Assembly (NCBI GenBank): GCA_032158125.1
Contig: JASKOT010000004.1
Location: forward strand, 806,001 to 870,000
DNA from: Papiliotrema nemorosa
Taxonomy: Eukaryota > Basidiomycota > Tremellomycetes > Tremellales > Rhynchogastremaceae
Length of the DNA: 64,000 bases
Direction of reading: 5' to 3'
Made by a program: the position numbers and the translations under genes. The notes beneath the pieces were generated by a model, which made no database searches, was not told the DNA's origin, and saw nothing but the letters and a program-made list of their open reading frames with translations. This document shows, in pieces, positions 1 to 12,232 of this stretch (positions are counted from its first letter, which is position 1; every line of letters starts with the position of its first letter).

Positions 1-883
1 GTTGTGCCTGAACAACTCGCTTCTGGAGAAGAGGAACCTGCTCCAACACCCGCCGCCGGAGAGTCACCAAAGGAAGAGGTCGATCAACCTGGAGGTATTG
101 AGAAACTGGATGAAAAGGTAGAAGAAGCCAAAGAGGAAGAAGAGGCCGAAATTAAGGGAGACGCTGGCGAGACTACAGCGGAGAATGAGCAGTCGGAGGA
201 GGTCACAGCTGCGGAGACGAAGCCTGTCCCAGCGAGCGATGAGCCAAAGGTAGAGGAAGGAGAGACCCCTCTGGTCGCTGGGACCCCTCAACCGATTGCT
301 CCTGCTGTAGAGGAAAGAAAGCAGGAGAGCATAGATAATCCGGTGTATACCCTCGAGGTAGTCGGAAACAAATACAACACCTCAAACTTCTGGTCAGTCG
401 CTCACGTGAGGGACCATCTGTGTCTGACATGTAGGACTGGCAGATGGAGAACACGCTGGGTGGTCGATCAAGCTGCGGGCACGGTCGAAGGGAAGATTCA
501 CGTCGACGTGCACTACTACGAACAAGGAAATGTAGGTGGAGGTCCATATAACACGCTCGATAGCTGATAGGCTAGGTCCAACTTGCCACATCTCACACGG
601 CGTCCTTCCCTTGTCCGGTACAATCAAACGGAACCCAATCGGTGGCGTCCCAGATTGTGACGGCCATCGCCAAGTTGGAAACGGATTATCAGTTGGAGCT
701 GAACGACGTTTACGATGCGCTCGGCGAGAAGGCTTTCCGAGCGTGAGTTCTGTGTCCATGCCAGTATGACCGGGACTGACAAGCAGACTGAGGAGGGCTT
801 TGCCGGTGACGAGACAGAAGATGGACTGGGACAAGGTTGGCGGGTACTCGCTTGGATCAGACTTGAACAAGGCCAGAGCCTAA
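1..883 (+). CDS. CAP1: F-actin-capping protein subunit alpha, 5'-truncated
   Basis: 3' part of the alpha subunit of the CapZ-type heterodimer, which caps the barbed ends of actin filaments in the cytoplasm and cortical actin. The start lies outside the window. Exons read as 1-392, 435-531, 576-742 and 787-883, joined by introns of about 42-44 nt. After splicing the family signatures appear in order: VGNKYN, NFW-TGRWR, then EGKIHVDVHYYEQGNVQL, followed by the C-terminal helix and tentacle region ending in NKARA. The first 110 or so visible residues are almost pure Glu/Ala/Pro/Thr and sit just before the conserved core; this acidic stretch is not part of the usual capping-protein alpha fold, so it looks like an insertion. 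The family call rests on the conserved core and is secure; the full length cannot be judged. Confidence 0.9.
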
Positions 884-1118
884 ATTGTAACGAGGATCTG
901 CATGTATACTACCTTGACGATCGTGAGAGGTCGATCTGAGAATCGAAGAAGGGTGGTGGCGAATCTTCAAGGGGGGACCAAGATGAAACACCTCTTGTTC
1001 TCTCGCATCAAAGTGATGATCGCCTCCTCACATTCGACCTTTTTCCTTCATTCTTCTTCTCTCCTCTACCTCGTTCGCCTCTTCTCACTCTTCCACGCCC
1101 CCTGGGACACCTCTCATC

Positions 1119-3194
1119 ATGACGGGGAACAGTCCTCGTTCCCAGTCGCCACCTCCTACCCCTCCTCTCAGTCCCACTGCAGCTACTTCTTCTACCTCTC
1201 AGTCAGCTCAGTCCAGTCAGCCCTCCGCCATTCCTCCCATCATCACTATCACGGGCTATGATCCTACTACGCCCGGAAAGCTCAGAGGCCCTCCCCCCGA
1301 AGACTTTGCACTTCAGGCTTTCCAGACCCCCGACAAGCTGAAAAAATTGGTGCGAGCACTGGCAGAGCACGACGTAAGGGAAGCTTTCCGAAGCAAAGGA
1401 ATGATCGACTACACCACGTGGGTAGCATCGGAAATGGGAGCTTCAGTGATTGGGGAGTATGACCTGACCGGACCACCCGAAGCAAAGCGTCATTTGCGAC
1501 AAGGGACCGACGAATCCAATATCACGGTCCGACCTCCTCTCGTCAAGGTCAACGAGGATGACTACGCTTCTGCATCCGAGACCGAGCGAGACGAGCCGAA
1601 GAAAGAAGAAGGGTCAAGTGTGAAGAAGAGCAAGAAGAAGAAGAAGCCGAAAAAGAAGAAAGGGAAGGGCGTCGCGAGAGAGGCAGAGGAAGAAGAAGGA
1701 AAGGACAGAGAAGAGGAGAAGGAAGAGGAAGAAGTAGATCACATTTTGTCAGGTGTCACTCTCGGTAGAAGCGTTAGTGGGGGAGAAGAACCAGCAGAGG
1801 TCACGGTAGATCTTGGTGTATCCACACGTTCTGTCGATCCAGACACGACATTGGTGGACCCGGATACGACCTTGGTCGACGCAGGAACCGGTTCTCCCTC
1901 CGACATGGCTGACGAAAGCCGAGGGACATCGGTGACCAGCGGTATATCCATCATCGTCACGCCTGATAGTCCAGCCATCCCTCTTCCCGCCGTTGAAGCC
2001 GAAGAAGCTGCTCCGATCAGCCCGATCCTGTCCGCATCCCGTGCCGGATCACTAAAGGCAGACGAGGAGGGAGGACACGAACACGAGGTCGCTGTCCGCC
2101 TTCCTAATCAGCAGATCACACATACTGTCACCACAATTGCCTCTCATGACGACGAGGACAAGGAAAATCGACCCCCTCCTGTTCCCGTCAACACCCATAT
2201 GCGCACTCACTCATGGTCCGTCGGCTTGTCTCCAATGGCCGTTCCTCCGCTCACGCCACCTCATAGTCCGCCCACTCAGCCACCTCACACGGTCGACTCT
2301 ATCGTTCACAGTGAAAAGCTTATCCTCTTTGCCGACCAACCCGACACGCCACCTCAAGTCGTTACCGACCTTCAGGATCCCGTCATCGCATCTGCCTTCC
2401 CCGAAGCGATGCCGCTAGCCAACTCTTGGACTCTCTACCACTCCAACACTGGGATCCCTCCCACCAATCAAGCCTCCAAGTTCGGTACGACCGGGACAGC
2501 AGGGGTCTTGTCTGCGGCAACCCGTAACAAGGCAGCTGAAGAATACTCGCACGGCTTGTTCCGATTATTCAATGCCGACAACGTGTTTGACCTCTTAGGC
2601 ACTTGGAAAGCACTTCGACGAAAGGTCGCACATAAATATGGTCGTGCGATCGAGCCAGAAGATTCGCCAATTGCGCCTGATATGGCCGGACTAGGAATCG
2701 TGCTCCTCCCCGATGATACCAACTTTCACTTCTTCCTCGCAAGCGTCAAGCCAATGTGGGAGGATCCCATGTGCCTTCATGGTGGTAAAATCATGTTGTC
2801 CGGGACGGGTCTGGCGGTGAGTGCACGTCAAACTGCATAGCTGAATCATCAGTTGGATCCAGTCTTTTTCCAGGTGATCCTCCTGCTCGCTGGCGGAACG
2901 TTTGACGAGTTCTGTCCCGCTACCCCAGGAACCACTTCGACGGTGGTCGGTGTAGTCCTCTCGAAGCGTCGAGCGCATACTCGACTTGAAATCTGGCTTG
3001 GAGGCATGGAACCGCTGCAACCAGAGTGGATCCGAGCAATCGAGGAGCTTTTGGCTTATGAGTTTAAGAACCTCAAATCGTTCCCTTTCCAACCATTCGG
3101 CCACAAGGAGAAGAAGACCGGCTTGTCAGGCTCTGGCGGAGGATTAGGGACACGAAGAGTTCAGCGATTGCCTAGCTTGGGAGAGGACCGATGA
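1119..3194 (+). CDS. Atypical eIF4E-family cap-binding-like protein with long disordered N-terminus
   Basis: Exons 1119-2816 and 2853-3194 (36-nt intron), 679 residues. Residues 1-420 are low complexity: a Ser/Pro-rich start, a lysine block (KKSKKKKKPKKKK), an acidic block, and a DPDTTLV doublet. The C-terminal 250 residues resemble eIF4E: SWTLYHSN at the first strand, VFDLLGTWKALR matching the VEDFW helix, and VKPMWEDP-x4-GGK matching the PMWED-x4-GG segment that carries the second cap-stacking Trp and the Glu of the cap pocket. The segment that should hold the first cap-stacking Trp (between SWTLYHSN and the VFDLL helix) contains no Trp. It may therefore be a class-II/4EHP-like translation factor or a protein that no longer binds cap. 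Conventional eIF4E is about 200-250 residues. The start is the first in-frame ATG after the pyrimidine-rich leader at 1020-1110. Confidence 0.7.
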
Positions 3195-3507
3195 TTTGAT
3201 CGTGTCCCAGATACTCCGTTGCTGAGCGTTCTAGATTTTCGTTGTATATAGCTGAGTATATTTCGTTTGGAATGAGGACGAATTGACGGAAGAGAAACAA
3301 AACGAAAGGAGGTATATATTAGCATGTACATACCCTTTACCGACATGCAAAGTATCATGTAGCCATGAGTAGGGAGATGAAGGTGAGAGTGGAGAGTGGA
3401 CAGTTGACGTCGAAAGGGTCGTATAGGATTCAACAGATCACATCGTGTCTCGTTTCAGTCTCGCCCCTTTCCTTTAGCCAGCATGTCGACATCAACATGA
3501 ACCCCTC
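3195..3507. other. Intergenic, eIF4E-like to permease
   Basis: 313 bp between two genes on the same strand. It should hold the 3' UTR of the upstream gene and the promoter of the permease. No open frame or recognisable motif beyond AT-richer sequence around 3240-3320. Confidence 0.6.
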
Positions 3508-5484
3508 ATGACGACCTATCAGCCCGTTCCCGACTCGCATCGGCGCTCTGGATCCCCCATTTCGCTGAGAGAGCTCGAAGTGGCCGAGTCCTTTCCGGAA
3601 GAGGTTCACGATAGACCCGGTCTGGCGCGACAACACCGCTCGAGCACATTGACAAGTGTGGGCGGGTTCGACTTCACTTCCAACCTCCTTCCTCTCACTC
3701 CTAGCGGCCACGTCGAGGATCATCGAGATGTGACTCACAAAGGAGAGGACAAGCATGTCAGCATGTTACACGGGATGGGGTTGATCATTGGAACTCAAGT
3801 TGGATCTGGGATATTCTCTTCCCCCGGAGTGGTAGTCGCGGAAGTTGGCTCTGTGGGCGCTAGCTTGATCGTCTGGGTGGCTAGCGCCTTGCTAGCCTGG
3901 ACAGGTGCTAGCTCTTTCACCGAGCTGGGATGTGCTATACCCATTTCAGGCGGAGCTCAGGCGTATTTAGCCTACGCGTACGGACCCATGTTGTCGTACC
4001 TTTACACCTGGACGGCAGTATCGGTGATCAAACCTGGAAGCGCGGCTATCATCTCTTTGATCTTTGGAGAATATATCAATAGGATGGTATATCACGCTAT
4101 GACAGGAGACGAGGAATCGATAGTCCCCGAATGGACTTTCAAACTCACGGCTACCATTGCAGTCTTTCTCGTCGCTGCGTTGAATCTGGCATCTCAAAGC
4201 GCGGGAACAAAGTCGTCAGTGATCATCACATCTGTCAAAATGTGCTCTTTGGTATTTGTGGGTGTGCTTGGATTCGTCCATTTGGCGCGGAACGGACCAG
4301 GACCGGCACTATCGACCGACATCTTCGAAGGGACTTCGAGCGCACCCGGGAGTTACGCTATCGCCTTGTATTCCGGATTATGGGCTTTTGACGGTTGGGA
4401 CGCGTGTAGCTTCATCGCGGGAGAAATGAAAGATACCCATCGGGATTTACCTCGAGCATTGCATTCTTCAATGTCAATCGTATTGGTCCTTTTCTTAGGT
4501 GCCAACGTGGCGTATTTCCAGGTGTTGAGTCCAAGTGTGGTAGCTTCGACAAACACTGTGGCATTGGATTTTGGACGGGTGACGATTGGGAAATTGGGAG
4601 CGGTGGTGTTTAGCACTTTGGTGGCTATTAGCTGCTTTGGAGCGCTGAATGCGAGCTTTTACACTTGTGCGTGCGATGTCGGTTTAGTTGGATGAGAGCT
4701 GATGTATAGCCGCGAAATTGATCTACGCCTCGGCGAGGGAAAAATTCTTACCGGATATCTTTGCTAGACTCCATCATCGTCGGAGAACCCCTGACCACGC
4801 CATGGCATTGCAAGCTGGCTTGACCGTCTTTTACGTTGTCTTTGGGGGTGGTTTCAGATGTAGGAGGACCGACGCTACGGTGTTCCCAGGCTGATGGTGT
4901 AGCCCTCCTCAACTTTTTCTCCGTTACATCATGGACATTTTACCTCTTGACAGTCTTGGGCTTGTTGGTGCTGCGAGTGAAGGAACCACATCTGGAGAGA
5001 CCTTATCGGGCTTGGATCATTACTCCGATCATCTTCTGCGGGGTACGTCCTGCGTTCAAGGGAACACAGTGGGGTGATCGCTAAAGCCAGGTCGCAATGT
5101 TTTTGCTCCTCATGCCAATCTTTGCGGCGCCACTGGAGGCTCTTGCTGCAGTCGGTGAGTTCGTGTGTAATTTCGATGCGCTGCAGCTCACCAGTAGTAT
5201 TTATGGCTACAGGTGTACCGATGTATTACATGACCATGCGGTCGAGACCTGATGCGCTTTCAGCTCAGAGTGACTTCAAGGCAAGAATCTCCGGTGGGTA
5301 TCTTTCGAAGACGGGGAATACAGCTAATACGTCAGACGCTTGGCGAGCTTTCATCGAGGATATTCGGTCACTACGGGCCAGAAGGACGACCTCGGCACAG
5401 GCATTTGGACGAGACATCACGATCGCTGAAGAACGACAAGGCATGTTGCGGGGTCAAACGGTGGAAATGTCTGAACGTTCGTAA
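3508..5484 (+). CDS. Amino-acid permease, LAT/MUP-type APC superfamily
   Basis: Exons 3508-4666, 4710-4859, 4903-5042, 5091-5154 and 5213-5484. The protein has about 75 polar cytosolic residues, then the APC signature GMGLIIGTQVGSGIFSSPG in TM1 with the unwound GSGIF centre that binds substrate amine and carboxylate, then hydrophobic segments compatible with 11-12 membrane spans and a polar tail of about 70 residues. The sequence between spans 6 and 7 (LWAFDGWDACSFIAGEMKD) matches the LWAYxGWxxxxxxxEE-type motif of L-type and methionine permeases. Likely a plasma-membrane importer of neutral amino acids; the fungal MUP1/MUP3 methionine permeases are the nearest group I can name, but substrate cannot be read from sequence. 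The four introns restore the TM8-TM11 reading frame without gaps. Confidence 0.85.
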
Positions 5485-5597
5485 TGCATCATAGTACAGC
5501 ACAATGGATCCACGTTTGCAATGCTTCATGCTTCATTACGCATCATCAAGCAACAATGCTCAACCTTCCTCATTGTGACGAGCACGTACGACCTTGA

Positions 5598-6477
5598 TCA
5601 TCGCCTCCCACCCTTCTGACCTTTACCTCTACCCTTGCCGACCGACTTGCCCCCTCTCTGCTTTCCATCCCTCTCCAATGCATTCTGAGCTTTTTGCACT
5701 CTCCTCTTCGCGTCCATAGCTCTCCCGTACTTTCTCTCCGCCTTTGTCTCCATACTCCTCGACTTTTTCTTCTCCTCCTTCTTATTCTTATCCCTCTTTG
5801 CTTTCTGGGCAGCTCGCTTGGAACTAGCTGGTAATTCCGGTAAATCTAATTTAGCCTTGGGCGCGTTGATACTGAGCGGTTCAGGGGATGTGGAAGATCG
5901 TATGCGAGTGGGGATAGGAGCAGAGGATGGGTCGAAATCTTCAGTGATGGTGACCGTAGCTAGCTGATCTTCGTCTTCAAACTCCACTTCTTCCGGGACG
6001 GAGCGAGAAGGACCCGCTTGGGCATTCACATTCTCGTCCTCGTCCTCGTCACCCTCCTCAGATTCAGGTGCAAGCCCCATAGCAGCTCGAACGCTCTTCA
6101 CATTCTCCTTCGCCCTTTCCCGTAATTCTCGTCGAGCCTAAATCATCAGCAAATTACCGTCGCATAGATGGTCGCAGTGTACGCACTTGTCTCCTCTCTT
6201 CGAGATGTTCTTGCCTCTCTCGTTCTTTCGCTCTGGATCGTTTCTCCTCTATCTTTGCCTTCTTCCTCTTGGAGAATCCAGTCAGCCATTCGCTTGATGA
6301 TCAGTACCGAATATTTATTCCACACAAAAGGCAATGTACAGCCCCTGTGGGAATGACTTACCTTCGAGCTGAATCGTCAAATTTGATCTCTTCAATCTGA
6401 TCCTGTCGGGCTTTCTTGGCTCTTTGAATGTACCCTTGACCCTCGGTCAAAAGGGCGATATTTGATTTCGGTGCCAT
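5598..6477 (-). CDS. RRP17: Rrp17/Nol12-family ribosome biogenesis protein
   Basis: Complement of exons 6477-6362, 6292-6187 and 6137-5598, 253 residues. The N-terminal 100 residues give the family signature IEEIKFDDSAR-x-EWLTGFSKRKKAKIEEK followed by a long charged helix. In yeast Rrp17 this family provides 5'-3' exonuclease activity for 5.8S/25S rRNA maturation in the nucleolus; metazoan Nol12 is the counterpart. The middle is acidic (EGDEDEDEN) and the C-terminus is a basic Lys/Arg/Gly-rich tail (GKGRGKGQKGGRR) typical of nucleolar proteins. The signature is split by the first intron, so it appears only after splicing. It lies divergently from RAD17 with fewer than 300 bp between start codons, so the two probably share a promoter region. 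Confidence 0.87.
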
Positions 6478-6771
6478 CTTTAAGATTCTTCTCCTTGGAC
6501 GATCACTCCCCGGTTTGTCGTTATGAAAGTCTCTGGGCTGAAGATGATGATGTTGATGGTGCAGAAGTGACAGAGTGGGTGGAGGAAGAAATGCGACTTG
6601 ATCTTTCCGTCGGGACTTGGGGAATTGTTGTTGATGGCTCAGTTCGTGATCTTCGCTCTGCACACCTCACCCACCCATTTGGCGAGAGTGTATCCCATTC
6701 TTGTCCCTCTCGCAGATGTGCACTTAGCTGCAGAATCGACCTTGGACCTCAAAGAGGGTTGAACAGCGGAG

Positions 6772-9560
6772 ATGGCGCCTCTGAAGCCTGGCAATGGGGT
6801 TGCTCCGAAAGGCAAGCAGTCTGCTCCGGTCAGACCGCCTGCCAATGGAGGAGCAAGCAAGAAACTAGGCAGTCTGAGCTCGGTAAGCGTATCAGCTACC
6901 AGCCGGATGATCCCTGTAATGATCCATACGCTGATAACATAGTTCCAGGCGACACTCAACTTCACCTCGAGCTCGTCCCCTACTGCTCGGAACGCCGAGT
7001 CTCCCTCGAGCACCTCGAATGAGGACAATAAGAAAATGCCGCCTCCTCCACCGGGAGTCACAGGCAAGAAACCCACCAGCAATCGGTCGTCAGACGCCCC
7101 ATCGTCGTCACACCCCAAGGACGATGGCACTGTCAGAAATGGGCATGCTCAGTCGGCCAAGGGGAAGGGAAAGGCAGACGACCCGATTGAGCTGAATGAC
7201 GATACAGATTCACCAGGTGTGTGAGACAGCCATGTAAAGGAGAGATCACTAATGTGTAGATGTAAGATACGGCATGTGGTCAGACGTATTAGGTCCAACG
7301 GCAGAGGTGGGCTGTCTCTTCAAATCAAAACGCTGATCGTAGGTGGATCTGGCCCCAGGCAAGCAGAGGATTGCGAGAGTGAAAAATTGGCTTCAAGAAG
7401 CTCTGTATGGACACCCGCCGGGCTATATACCCCCTCCTGGAGGTATGTCTCAGCTGAGCAAAGATCGAATCCGAAAGTATAGGGTGCGTCAAGGTCTTCA
7501 AGAAGTGCCATCTGACTTCTAGCGTATTCTGTTTCTGTCAGGTCCAGCTGGAGTAGGCAAAACTACGACGTTACGTGTTCTGGCGAAGGAAATGGGTGTA
7601 GATCTGGTGGAGTGGGGCGAAGGCGTAGAGGAATACAGTCTAGGAGGAGGTTTCGGTGAGCTGTCTTCATCTTGACCACATGACTCAGCTCACTGCTAGA
7701 ACGAGAATCACCCATAGCCAAAGTATCTTCTTTCCTCGCTCGACATTCTTTCGCGCCCCTCCATATCTCTGCGACCGGCTCGAGCTCCCAGACAGCCAAA
7801 GCTCGTCCTCGATTGCTTCTCATGACATCGTTGCCAAATCTCTCGCATCTACCTACCCGGGACGCTTTCCATGCTGCCTTGCTCGAATTCAGCAAGAATT
7901 ATACTTCGAGCTCTACACCGCTGGTGATCGTTCACTCCGATGCTGGAAGCGGGGGTAGAGCAGAGGAGAGCTGGATGGACAGAGAGCGAGGAGGGAGAGA
8001 GGGTGCTGGTGAGGTGGTTGGTCGAGAAGTCCGTGATGGACCGTATTTCACCGAGATAGAGTGAGTCTTGATTAGTGTCTGTTCGACTGAGCTGATTGAT
8101 AGCTTCCTTCCCCTCGCTCATACCTTTCTGATTAAGGCCATGGAACTGGTCTTCCTCCGGTCAAAACTCGATATCTCACTACGACCACCTAAATCGGCTC
8201 TTCAGCTCATTGCCCTAACGTCGAACGGAGATTTGCGATCTGCCATCAACTCCCTTCAGATGCTCTGCGCGAGAGGGCTGGAGCCCACAACCAAGAAAAG
8301 GAAGGTTGCCCATCAGGATGGCGGTCCGAAGAAGAAGGGTAGAGGCAGTCGGGGAGGCAAAGGCGCCAAGATAGATCTGAGTGACGATCTTCGAGCAGTG
8401 TCAGTGTTGTGGGATCTGCGTTCCGGCCAAGTCTAATGGAACAGTCTAGATGCAGTCACGCGTAGAGAACAGAGCCTGGGCTTGTTTCATGCTTTGGGCA
8501 AGGTTTTCTATAACAAGCGTAAGTTCCCTTCGACGAAGAGCAGCGGACCCCTGATCAACAGGCCTTGGCGATCCGAACATCGACGACGAGGATGAGGAAC
8601 TGCTGTCCGTTGTTAGAAGCCTGCCGAAAGAGGTAGCTCTCCCAGCACATTTGGGGGACTTTGACCGCTCGAAATCACTGGTGCAGATTGAGGTGAGTTG
8701 TCATGGATAATGTGAGCTAAGTTTAGGCTTTCTTGCCGACCATACCCATTGATTCATCGTCCTTCGCTCTGTGGATCCATCAGTCATTGCCATCTTTTTG
8801 TTCTGAAGTCGAAGAGGTGTCTTTTGCATTGGACGATTTCTGCTGCGCGGATATCATGCGCACTGATGACGACATAGTGAGTGCGGACACTAGCAGGCGT
8901 AGGACAATTGGCTCATCTACAGTGGCAATCTAGTCCGCAAGCTATAGCTTACGCTCTACACCTGACGGTCAGAGGAGCTTTGATGGCGCTGCCGAGTCCG
9001 GTTCCAAGGTGAGCGGAGCACGTATGCCCAGAGCTGATGATCAGGAATCACCAAAAGATCATCAAACCGCAATTCTTCGCCTCTTTCCGGACGGAGAGGG
9101 AGAATCTTGGCCACCTTGATACTGCCGCCGGATACATGGCCAAAAAAGCTGTTGCGGCCAGCGCGAAGCTATCCGAACGACCCGTCGGTGGTGACGATGA
9201 AGGAAGCTGGGGAGGAGTGCCAAGCAAGACGGTCTTGGCTACGGAGCTGATCCCGATGATGGTGAAGATACAAAGCCTGACCTCGGGTAAGCTATCCTGC
9301 TCTTTACCCTCCCGGCTAGCTGACCTGCAGAGCCTCTTCTTCCCGTGACAGTGAAACCTCTTTCAATGCCGCCTTTCAATACCGCCACCATCCAAACGGA
9401 CGAACTCCGTTCGACAGATCTCGATGGAGGTGAGACGGAAGAGGATGCGGGAGGCGATGATGGGTTGGGAATAGTATCTTCTGGCGGGTGGGATGAGGAG
9501 GCTGTGGGCGATATGGATATCGAAGATGAGATGATGGAAGATATCGAGGACTGGGATTGA
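6772..9560 (+). CDS. RAD17: Checkpoint clamp loader Rad17/Rad24
   Basis: Fourteen exons, 746 residues. Exons: 6772-6882, 6949-7216, 7260-7306, 7343-7442, 7483-7493, 7523-7655, 7700-8060, 8103-8399, 8445-8518, 8562-8692, 8727-8876, 8923-9008, 9045-9286, 9331-9560. The protein replaces Rfc1 in an RFC-like complex that loads the 9-1-1 clamp at DNA damage. Visible motifs: MWSDVLGPTAEVDLA before the ATPase, Walker A GPAGVGKTT, RPRLLLMTSLPN (the LLVEDLPN-like Walker B region), GDLRSAINSLQML (sensor 2 area), and LFHALGKVFYNKR, the Rad17-specific helix. An unusual basic insert (TKKRKVAHQDGGPKKKGRGSRGG) looks like a nuclear localisation signal. The C-terminus is very acidic. An 11-nt exon and a 29-nt intron are required to join GG-CVK-RILFLSGPAG in frame. 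Confidence 0.92.
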
Positions 9561-9883
9561 CCTCTTACTGCCTGTCGACGATTCGAAAGATAACGGTTGA
9601 CCATTCGACGAAGATTTGTATTGTAGCTCTATGACGATATGCGCATGCCATTGATGACACTATACACATGGAGGTGTGAAATGTGCGCTGTGTAAGCCGA
9701 GCAATCAGTCGAAAGCTGCTTTGAAGAAACTGCTCGCTCGCATGCGATTGCCACTATGATACATTCCCAAGTCTGTCTAAGTCTAAAATGAAAACCCCAC
9801 CGCCGGAAATTTTATAAATAGTTTGAATGTCCGTAATGTCCAGTACTCGTACTGAAGTGATCTGCTTCTGATGGATGGGTCCC
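9561..9883. other. Convergent intergenic region
   Basis: 323 bp between the 3' ends of RAD17 and the CPL1-like gene. It should contain both 3' UTRs. No coding signal seen. Confidence 0.6.
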
Positions 9884-11025
9884 CTAGATGGTCTCTCGAC
9901 GTTGTATGAGGAGTTTTGAGGTGGCGATTTTGGCCGACGCACTGTCGGCAGAGTCGGTGTGCTGGGTGGCGTTGTATGTCCCATGCGAGATCTTCTCGCA
10001 TCCCGAACTGGTCAATCGGTATCCCTTGGGGCAGGAATCTACTTGTCAGCTCTCGTTTGGTCTACAATGACAGTTAATGCGGCGATTAACTCACATTGGC
10101 AGGTACCCTGGACACAAGCCGCATCGGCAAGCGGATCAAAGTCTGAACAATCGACACCTTCTCCTGTACTCCAACATCCACCACAACTTTGGATGTTCGA
10201 TTGCGTATCGAGACATTCCCAGCCGACTTTGCCTCTTGGAGTCTTGATTGGACAAGTGGTAAGTCCCACACCGCAGCTCATCGACCTCTTTCGGCTGTAT
10301 CCCTTGGAAGATTCGGGGATACAAGATGTATGCGCGTTGTTGTTTGTCAAGCCGTGTTCGCAGGGGGTACAAGTGTGGGCTGTCCCTGGATGAGGGGCGA
10401 TGCTCCCATCTGGACAAGTTGTGCACTGTTCAGCGCCTGATTCAGAGAATGAACCTGCTTCACAAGGATGACAGGTGATTCCGTCCGAAGAGAAGTACCC
10501 AGGTTGACACTGAGAACAGTGATCGTTTTTGTATTCGAATCCAGGCGAACAGGTGCATGTACCCTCGTGTTCGTTGTATGTGGCTCCGTCGTTACAGGAA
10601 GGTTGTTGAGGGCAGGTCGAATAAGCGTTTCCAGCTGCGGCGTCACAAGGTATACAACCGCTTCCGTGGGGAGAGTAGGTGCCTTGCTCGCATGTCGCAC
10701 AGTATCCACATTGACCAAAGGTCCTAGACGAAAGATGGGTACCCTCCAGGGAACAGAGAGTCCGTTTGATGTGTCCACTTGCCGGGACGGGATACTCGTT
10801 ATGACCACATGTCACACAGCACAATCCATTACAGTACTGATTCGAACCGCACCCTTCAATCAAACACAAGGTCCGCTTGGACAGGGGGCAATTGTCCGGA
10901 ATGAAGTTTCGACCAAAGAGGTCTGTCGAGTTGGAAGTGAGAGAGGAGCTGGATGGAACAGAGGGAATAGCGAATGTAGGGGTCAAAACGGCCAGAGAGG
11001 CAAGAAGGATTGTGAAGGAGACCAT
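9884..11025 (-). CDS. Secreted cysteine-rich protein with CPL1-like domain
   Basis: Complement of exons 11025-10095 and 10041-9884, 362 residues. Residues 1-20 (MVSFTILLASLAVLTPTFA) form a clear signal peptide. The middle is a series of Cys-rich units of the GxYSPxGSGCxPCxxG and CxPCExGxxSExGAxxCxxCPxG kind, resembling EGF/TNFR-like repeats seen in PriA-type fungal cell-surface proteins. Residues from about 255 form a CPL1-like domain: SCGVGLTTCPIKT, WECLDTQSNIQSCGGC, VDCSDF and, after the intron, CQLDSCPKGYRLTSSGC. In Cryptococcus neoformans the founding member Cpl1 is a secreted protein linked to capsule and host interaction; I infer only extracellular location for this one. The intron near the 3' end changes the C-terminus: read through, the frame stops early; spliced, the last conserved Cys pair is recovered. 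Confidence 0.85.
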
Positions 11026-12232
11026 TGCGATTGGTCGTGTGTCAGCCTCTATGAGAGGGAGAGTCGCTTAGAAGAAGAGCAAAGGAGGTGAGAGGGAATG
11101 AGGAGTAGATGGGAGTAGATGGGAAGAGATGGGAAGAGGTAGGTCGACTCTCCGTGGGACGTCGCATTTTGTATCTCGAACGAGGGGGTTCTCTCGGGAG
11201 GTAGTGGTCGACTTGGCTTCGCCTACGCAAGAGCTTTCGGTTCTGACTAGCTCCCAGGTGTGAACCCCCAATTGACACCGGGATATGCGACGACTTCGCT
11301 TTTCTCATGACGAAGAGGCTAGGGTGACAATGGTTAGACAAAACTTGAACTCCCGTGCTCCTTGACATCATGAGAACCGAGAAGAATGGTTTTTCTCCTG
11401 GAGTCAAACGTAAGTAAGAGCTGGCAAAAGGAAGGGTTAGTCGCCTTCTCGTCAGTGAAGGGTCAGTGATTTATCGATGCAGGAGTCAAGATCCGGTCAC
11501 GCTATGGGAGACCCGACTTACACAGCCTCCTTGGCAGTAGAGACCCCTTGGCACATGAAGATGAGTGGACCTTGATGCTAGAAGATAATTGAGAATGTTA
11601 CGACAGGATCCGTGGAGTTCATCGTTGCGAGTGTCCAAATTCCAGGGGGAATCCGCCATTCACCTCATTTCATACGCTTAACGGGACTCGGGACGAAAAG
11701 CGGGAAAGCGATTAGAGTGCCCAAGAATCTCATAGTCCTCCCGGATGCTTGGTAGGAGAGATGCAACACAGCGCCTTTGGAATCGGACAACGACTGCCGG
11801 AAGCTTTCCAGGTGCTTAGTCCGATTGACACCGACACCCGAAAAGACAAGGCATGTGCATGACGACTCACCAGATCCGCTGGGAATCATCATGGTCCGAA
11901 ACTTGGTTTTTCGTTTCCAGTCGTTTTCCCGGTTCATCCTTCTTCTTGATTCTGGATGATTCCTTCTTCTTATCCTGCAGTTCCATGCAGACAACATGTG
12001 CTTGCTATGCTAAGAACATGTGGTTATACTCGTGTAGAGACCTACTTGTAGACCTGGGCGTCTATTTTGGGGAGGGCAATAGCCATGGCCCATATGGGTG
12101 TTCCATCGGAAGCGAGGAGCAGCGAGTGAGCAGCACTTTGCCGCAAGATCCGGGCGAGGACCCCATCTGATCCCATCTCCCATATCCACATCTCCCCTAA
12201 CTCGAGGACAACGGCCGTGCAGAGAGATATAG
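11026..12232. other. Long divergent intergenic region
   Basis: 1.2 kb between the start codons of the CPL1-like gene and the M1 aminopeptidase. It should carry both promoters. Short open frames on both strands have no splice partners, no recognisable motif and no codon bias that convinces me. The stretch 11095-11140 is a purine-rich run of GGGA(G/T)-type repeats. Confidence 0.5.

Noticed and set aside
11026..12232. A gene in the 1.2-kb gap before the aminopeptidase
   Set aside because: The short frames at 11665-12324 have no motif and no acceptable exon chain.
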